Source: Azonexus sp. (GTDB lineage: Bacteria; Pseudomonadota; Gammaproteobacteria; Burkholderiales; Rhodocyclaceae). From it: 9,797 nucleotides of DNA. The notes under the pieces are model-generated. The model worked only from the letters and a program-made list of their open reading frames with translations. It searched no databases and was not told the DNA's origin. Below, one piece after another: positions 6,347 to 9,797 of this stretch. A program made the position numbers and the translations under genes. The DNA is taken from NCBI GenBank assembly GCA_031285115.1, contig JAITWU010000120.1, forward strand, positions 1 to 9,797, given 5' to 3'. The first letter of the stretch is position 1. Each line of letters opens with the position of its first letter.

Positions 6347-9300
6347 TGGGTCAATTCACGGATCATGTCTTTGATGGCTGCCACTTTGTCCGGCAACGTC
6401 GGGCAGTGGCGCAAGAGGGAGATTTTATCCTGCCCGGCGAGCTTATAGCTGCGGTTCTTCTGGATCAACTGGATGATTTTGCTCGGCTCGATGGGCGGGT
6501 TTTTGCTGAATTCCGGGCTGAACTGGAGGGTGATCTGATCGTTGCCCGCATCGAGCTTGGCGATCAGCAGCGGTTTGACGAGAAGGCGCAGACGGTGCGT
6601 CGCCAAGAGCGCCTCGGCCTGCGGCGGCAGTTGGCCGAAGCGGTCGATCAGTTCTTCCTGCAAGGCGTCGATGTCGTCGTCGCCATCGCCGTTGGCGAGC
6701 CGCTTGTAGAGGGTCAGCCGCTCGTGCACATCGGGGCAGTAGGCGTCGGGCAACAGCGCCGGGACGCGCAGGTTGATTTCGCCGCTGATGCCGATGGGCT
6801 GGGTCAAATCGACGGTTTCCAGAACTTTGCCTTGTTTGAGATGGCTGACGGCGCGGTTCAACATTTCGGCATACATATTGAAGCCGACTTCCTGCATTTC
6901 GCCCGACTGGTTATCACCCAGCACTTCGCCCGCGCCACGGATTTCGAGGTCGTGCATGGCGAGGTAGAAGCCAGCGCCCAGGTCTTCCATCATCTGGATG
7001 GCTTCGAGGCGCTGTTTGGCTTGCCGGGTCATCGCCTTTTCGTCATTGACCAGCAGGTAGGCGTAAGCCTGATGGTGCGAGCGGCCAACGCGGCCACGCA
7101 ACTGGTGCAACTGGGCGAGGCCGAATTTTTCGGCGCGGTTGATGAGAATGGTGTTGGCGTGCGGATTGTCGATGCCGGTTTCGATAATGGTCGTGCAGAG
7201 GAGCAGATTGGCCCGCTGGCTGGTGAAGTCGCGCATGGTTTTTTCCAGCTCGCGCTCGGCCATCTGGCCGTGGCCGATGACGATACGGGCTTCGGGCAGC
7301 AGTTTTTCGAGCTTTTCCCGCATGGCGTCGATGGTGTCGACTTCGTTGTGGAGAAAATACACCTGCCCGCCGCGCTTTAGCTCGCGCAGCGCGGCTTCTC
7401 GGATGATGCCGTCAGACAGCCGGGCGACAAAGGTCTTGATCGCCAGCCGCTTTTGCGGCGCGGTGGCGATGACCGAGAAATCGCGCAATCCTTCCAGGCT
7501 CATCGCTAAAGTGCGCGGAATCGGCGTCGCCGTGAGCGTCAGCACATCGACCTCGGCGCGCATGGCTTTCAGGGTTTCTTTCTGGCGCACGCCGAAACGG
7601 TGCTCTTCGTCGATGACGACAAGGCCGAGACGCTTGAATTTGACCTCTTTGCCGATCAGTTTGTGGGTGCCGATGATGATGTCGAGGCGGCCATCGGCCA
7701 GATCTTTGAGCGCCTGCGCCACCTCTTTCGCCGTCCGGAAACGCGACAGTTCGGCGATTTTGACCGGCCACTCGGCAAAACGGTCGACAAAAGTCTGGTA
7801 ATGCTGCTCGCACAGCAAGGTCGTCGGGCACAGCACGGCCACCTGCTTGCCGCCCGCTACGGCGCAGAAGGCGGCGCGCAGCGCCACCTCCGTCTTGCCA
7901 AAGCCGACATCGCCGCAGACCAGCCGATCCATCGGCTTGCCGGATTTCATGTCGTCGATCACGGCGGCAATGGCGGATGCCTGATCGGCGGTTTCCTCAA
8001 AGCCGAAACCATCGGCAAAGGCTTCGTAATCATTTTCGCCAAAGCTGAAAGCATGGCCCTGCCGCGCGGCGCGGGCGGCATACAGCGCCAGCAGTTCGGC
8101 GGCGGTGTCGCGGGCCTGCTCGGCGGCCTTGCGCTTGGCTTTTTCCCACTGGCCGGAGCCGAGCGTATGCAGCGGCGCGGCCTCCGGGTCAGCGCCGGAA
8201 TAGCGCGCAATGACGCTCAACTGCGCCACCGGCACAAAGAGCTTGGCCTCCGCCGCGTAATGCAGTTCGAGAAATTCCTGCTCGCCCAAGCCCAGATCCA
8301 TCCGCACCAGACCCTGATAACGGCCAATGCCGTGGCTCTCATGCACCACCGGGTCGCCAACCTTGAGTTCGGTCAGATCTTTGAGCCAGTTGTCGAACCC
8401 GGCTTTTTTCGCGGCTTCTTTGCGATTGCGGCGCGGGCTGCCCGCGAACAGCTCGGTTTCGGTGATGAAGGCGAGGTTTTCGCTGGCAAAACCGGCGTGC
8501 AGCGGCGCAATGCCGAGGGCGAATTGGTCGCCGCCAGCGAGAAACGTTTTGAGATCCGTTGTCGCCGCCGGTTTGAGGCCGTGCTCGGTCAACATCGCCG
8601 CCAGCGTCTCCCGCCGTCCGGCGGTTTCGGCGGCGATGAGGGTGCGACCGGGCCAGGCGGCGAGAAAGTGTTTTAAGGCAGCCAAGGGATCGTCGGCGCG
8701 GCGGTCGATGGCGATATTGGGCAGTTGCCCGGTCGCGCCAGATGCGGCGTTTATCGCCACAGTCTCCTCGGCGTGATCGTCCCTCTCCCCCCGAGGGAGA
8801 GGGATAGAGGGAGAGGGGGGCAGCGGTTCGGACACGCTCACCCCCTCTCCCCAACCCCTCTCCCGCGAGGGGAGAGGGGCTTTTGTCAAGGGAGGAGGGG
8901 CTTTTGTAGTCTCTGCGCAGGTCGGCAAGACCAACCGGGCGTAGTTTTTGGCGGCGCTGAAAAACGCCTCATCCGTCAAAAACAGTTCTTCCGGCGCGAG
9001 CAAAGGCCGCGCCTTGTCGCCCTGCAACAGGTTGTAGCGCGAGCGGGTGTCGGCCCAGAACGCAGCCATCGCGCCGGGTGTGTCGCCCAGCGTCACCAGC
9101 AGCGCGTCCGGCGGCAGGTAATCGAACAGCGTTGCCGTCGCCGTAAAAAACAGGGGCAGGTAATACTCGATCCCGGCGCTGGCGATGCCGCTGGAAACAT
9201 CCTTGTAAATCCCCGATTTCGCCGGATCGCCCTCAAAACGCTCGCGGAAAGCCTGACGAAAGCGCGTCCGCCCGGCGTCGTCGAGCGGAAACTCACGGGC

Positions 9301-9797
9301 TGGCAGGAGGCGGATTTCATTGACCGGATAAACCGTGCGCTGGGTGTCGACATCAAAGGTGCGGATGCTCTCGATCTCGTCATCGAACAGATCGAGCCGG
9401 TAAGGCAGCGGCGAACCCATCGGAAAGAGGTCGATCAAGCCGCCGCGCAGCGAATACTCGCCGGGCGACAGCACCTGTGTCACATGCGCGTAACCGGCGA
9501 GCGTCACCTGATCGCGGAATTTTCCGGCATCGAGCTTTTGCCCCTTTTTGAAGGCAAAGGTATAAGCCGCCATGAACTCCGGCGGCGCCAGCCGGTTGAC
9601 GGCGGTCGCTGCTGGAACCAGCAGAATATCGAGTTCCCCCTGCGCCGCCGCCCACAAGGTCGCCAGCCGCTCGGAGACCAGATCCTGATGCGGCGAAAAG
9701 TGGTCGTAAGGCAGCGTTTCCCAATCCGGCAACAGCCGCACCCGAAGTTGTGGCGCAAACCACGGAATTTCTTCGAGCAGCCGCTGGGCATCCGCCG
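6343..9797 (-). CDS. mfd: Transcription-repair coupling factor Mfd (5' end outside the window)
   Basis: Mfd recognises RNA polymerase stalled at DNA damage, pushes it off by ATP-driven translocation and recruits UvrA. The frame is open to the window edge. About 1150 residues are visible and roughly 50 N-terminal ones are missing, judging from the WETLPYD-FSPHQD segment of E. coli Mfd. Visible parts in order: UvrB-like domains 1a/2/1b (DLFPMGS, YRLDLFDDEIES, AGIEYYLPLFF), domain 3, and the RNA polymerase-interacting domain starting HESHGIGRYQGL (8281-8358). The RecG-like translocase follows, with Walker A GDVGFGKTE (about 7890-7914), DEEH (7600-7611), TATPIPRT (7508-7537) and LRGRVGRSHHQAY. 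Last is the C-terminal regulatory domain. The odd feature is a Pro/Arg/Gly/Ser-rich insert of about 45-50 residues between domains 1b and 3, encoded by inverted repeats at 8780-8879. With it the full protein would be near 1200 residues against 1148 in E. coli. The stop overlaps the aroG start. Confidence 0.97.
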   Translation of the reverse strand, partial: ADAQRLLEEIPWFAPQLRVRLLPDWETLPYDHFSPHQDLVSERLATLWAAAQGELDILLVPAATAVNRLAPPEFMAAYTFAFKKGQKLDAGKFRDQVTLAGYAHVTQVLSPGEYSLRGGLIDLFPMGSPLPYRLDLFDDEIESIRTFDVDTQRTVYPVNEIRLLPAREFPLDDAGRTRFRQAFRERFEGDPAKSGIYKDVSSGIASAGIEYYLPLFFTATATLFDYLPPDALLVTLGDTPGAMAAFWADTRSRYNLLQGDKARPLLAPEELFLTDEAFFSAAKNYARLVLPTCAETTKAPPPLTKAPLPSRERGWGEGVSVSEPLPPSPSIPLPRGERDDHAEETVAINAASGATGQLPNIAIDRRADDPLAALKHFLAAWPGRTLIAAETAGRRETLAAMLTEHGLKPAATTDLKTFLAGGDQFALGIAPLHAGFASENLAFITETELFAGSPRRNRKEAAKKAGFDNWLKDLTELKVGDPVVHESHGIGRYQGLVRMDLGLGEQEFLELHYAAEAKLFVPVAQLSVIARYSGADPEAAPLHTLGSGQWEKAKRKAAEQARDTAAELLALYAARAARQGHAFSFGENDYEAFADGFGFEETADQASAIAAVIDDMKSGKPMDRLVCGDVGFGKTEVALRAAFCAVAGGKQVAVLCPTTLLCEQHYQTFVDRFAEWPVKIAELSRFRTAKEVAQALKDLADGRLDIIIGTHKLIGKEVKFKRLGLVVIDEEHRFGVRQKETLKAMRAEVDVLTLTATPIPRTLAMSLEGLRDFSVIATAPQKRLAIKTFVARLSDGIIREAALRELKRGGQVYFLHNEVDTIDAMREKLEKLLPEARIVIGHGQMAERELEKTMRDFTSQRANLLLCTTIIETGIDNPHANTILINRAEKFGLAQLHQLRGRVGRSHHQAYAYLLVNDEKAMTRQAKQRLEAIQMMEDLGAGFYLAMHDLEIRGAGEVLGDNQSGEMQEVGFNMYAEMLNRAVSHLKQGKVLETVDLTQPIGISGEINLRVPALLPDAYCPDVHERLTLYKRLANGDGDDDIDALQEELIDRFGQLPPQAEALLATHRLRLLVKPLLIAKLDAGNDQITLQFSPEFSKNPPIEPSKIIQLIQKNRSYKLAGQDKISLLRHCPTLPDKVAAIKDMIRELTQ
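8780..8879. repeat. Cluster of CCCTCTCCC/GGGAGAGGG inverted repeats inside mfd
   Basis: Three perfect inverted pairs are visible. TCCCTCTCCC (8780-8789) pairs with GGGAGAGGGA (8795-8804). GGGAGAGGGGG (8809-8819) pairs with CCCCCTCTCCC (8841-8851) around a 21-base loop that has its own AGCG/CGCT stem. CCCCTCTCCC (8855-8864) pairs with GGGAGAGGGG (8870-8879). The unit resembles the palindrome at 6-49. It lies inside the open mfd frame without breaking it and is translated on the minus strand as segments such as PLPSRERGWGEG and SIPLPRGERD. From memory, such peptides are a common by-product of this kind of dispersed repeat in proteobacterial annotations. Confidence 0.85.
8874..8907. repeat. 13-bp direct repeat at the edge of the mfd insert
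   Basis: GAGGGGCTTTTGT occurs at 8874-8886 and again at 8895-8907, a 21-base period. In the mfd frame this gives two TKAP peptides seven residues apart (TKAPPPL, TKAPLPS). The period of seven codons keeps the frame. It could come from slippage, or be a trace of the event that brought in the neighbouring inverted repeats. Confidence 0.75.

Noticed and set aside
6331..8676. Two long + strand open frames opposite mfd
   Set aside because: Both are antisense shadows of mfd, which has full family motifs. The predicted proteins show no recognisable domain.
8780..8879. CRISPR array or transcription terminator inside mfd
   Set aside because: There are no regularly spaced repeats with unique spacers, and the hairpins have no U-tract. 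The pattern is a cluster of inverted repeats within an open coding frame.

Overview
The window is a GC-rich (about 60-65 %) bacterial chromosomal segment with mostly housekeeping genes. The HscA-Fdx-IscX trio and the short (279 aa) SerB are typical of a betaproteobacterium. A Rhodocyclales or Nitrosomonadales-type genome is my best guess from protein resemblance only; no 16S or other marker is present.

Layout. Bases 1-113 hold a palindromic GC-rich repeat and the leader of hscA. On the + strand, 114-2538 is the distal part of an isc iron-sulfur cluster operon: hscA (Hsp70-type chaperone), fdx ([2Fe-2S] ferredoxin) and iscX. The three genes are joined by ATGA stop/start overlaps. A second, convergent block fills the rest on the - strand. 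Read in its transcription direction (right to left) it is: mfd (transcription-repair coupling factor, N-terminus cut by the window edge), aroG-type DAHP synthase, a 4-oxalocrotonate tautomerase-like small protein, a GNAT acetyltransferase, serB (phosphoserine phosphatase), an exported single-domain rhodanese, and an AT-richer gene for a small secreted protein of unknown function. Gaps in this block are -4 to 43 bases, so at least the mfd-to-rhodanese part could be cotranscribed.

How the genes relate. HscA, Fdx and IscX work together in Fe-S cluster assembly and transfer. The - strand block is functionally mixed: DNA repair, the first step of the shikimate pathway, the last step of serine synthesis, and small accessory enzymes. 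It looks like a physically packed run of housekeeping genes rather than a dedicated pathway.

Most notable. I see no new defence, mobile or biosynthetic system. The most unusual feature is a cluster of CCCTCTCCC/GGGAGAGGG inverted repeats (8780-8879) embedded in frame inside mfd, so the repeat is translated as a Pro/Arg/Gly/Ser-rich insert between two Mfd domains. A related palindrome sits just upstream of hscA. A different repeat-like sequence fills the gap before the GNAT gene and appears to supply its ribosome binding site. The gene at 2599-3177 differs from its neighbours in base composition and is an orphan candidate. No tRNA, rRNA, CRISPR, transposase or phage gene was seen.
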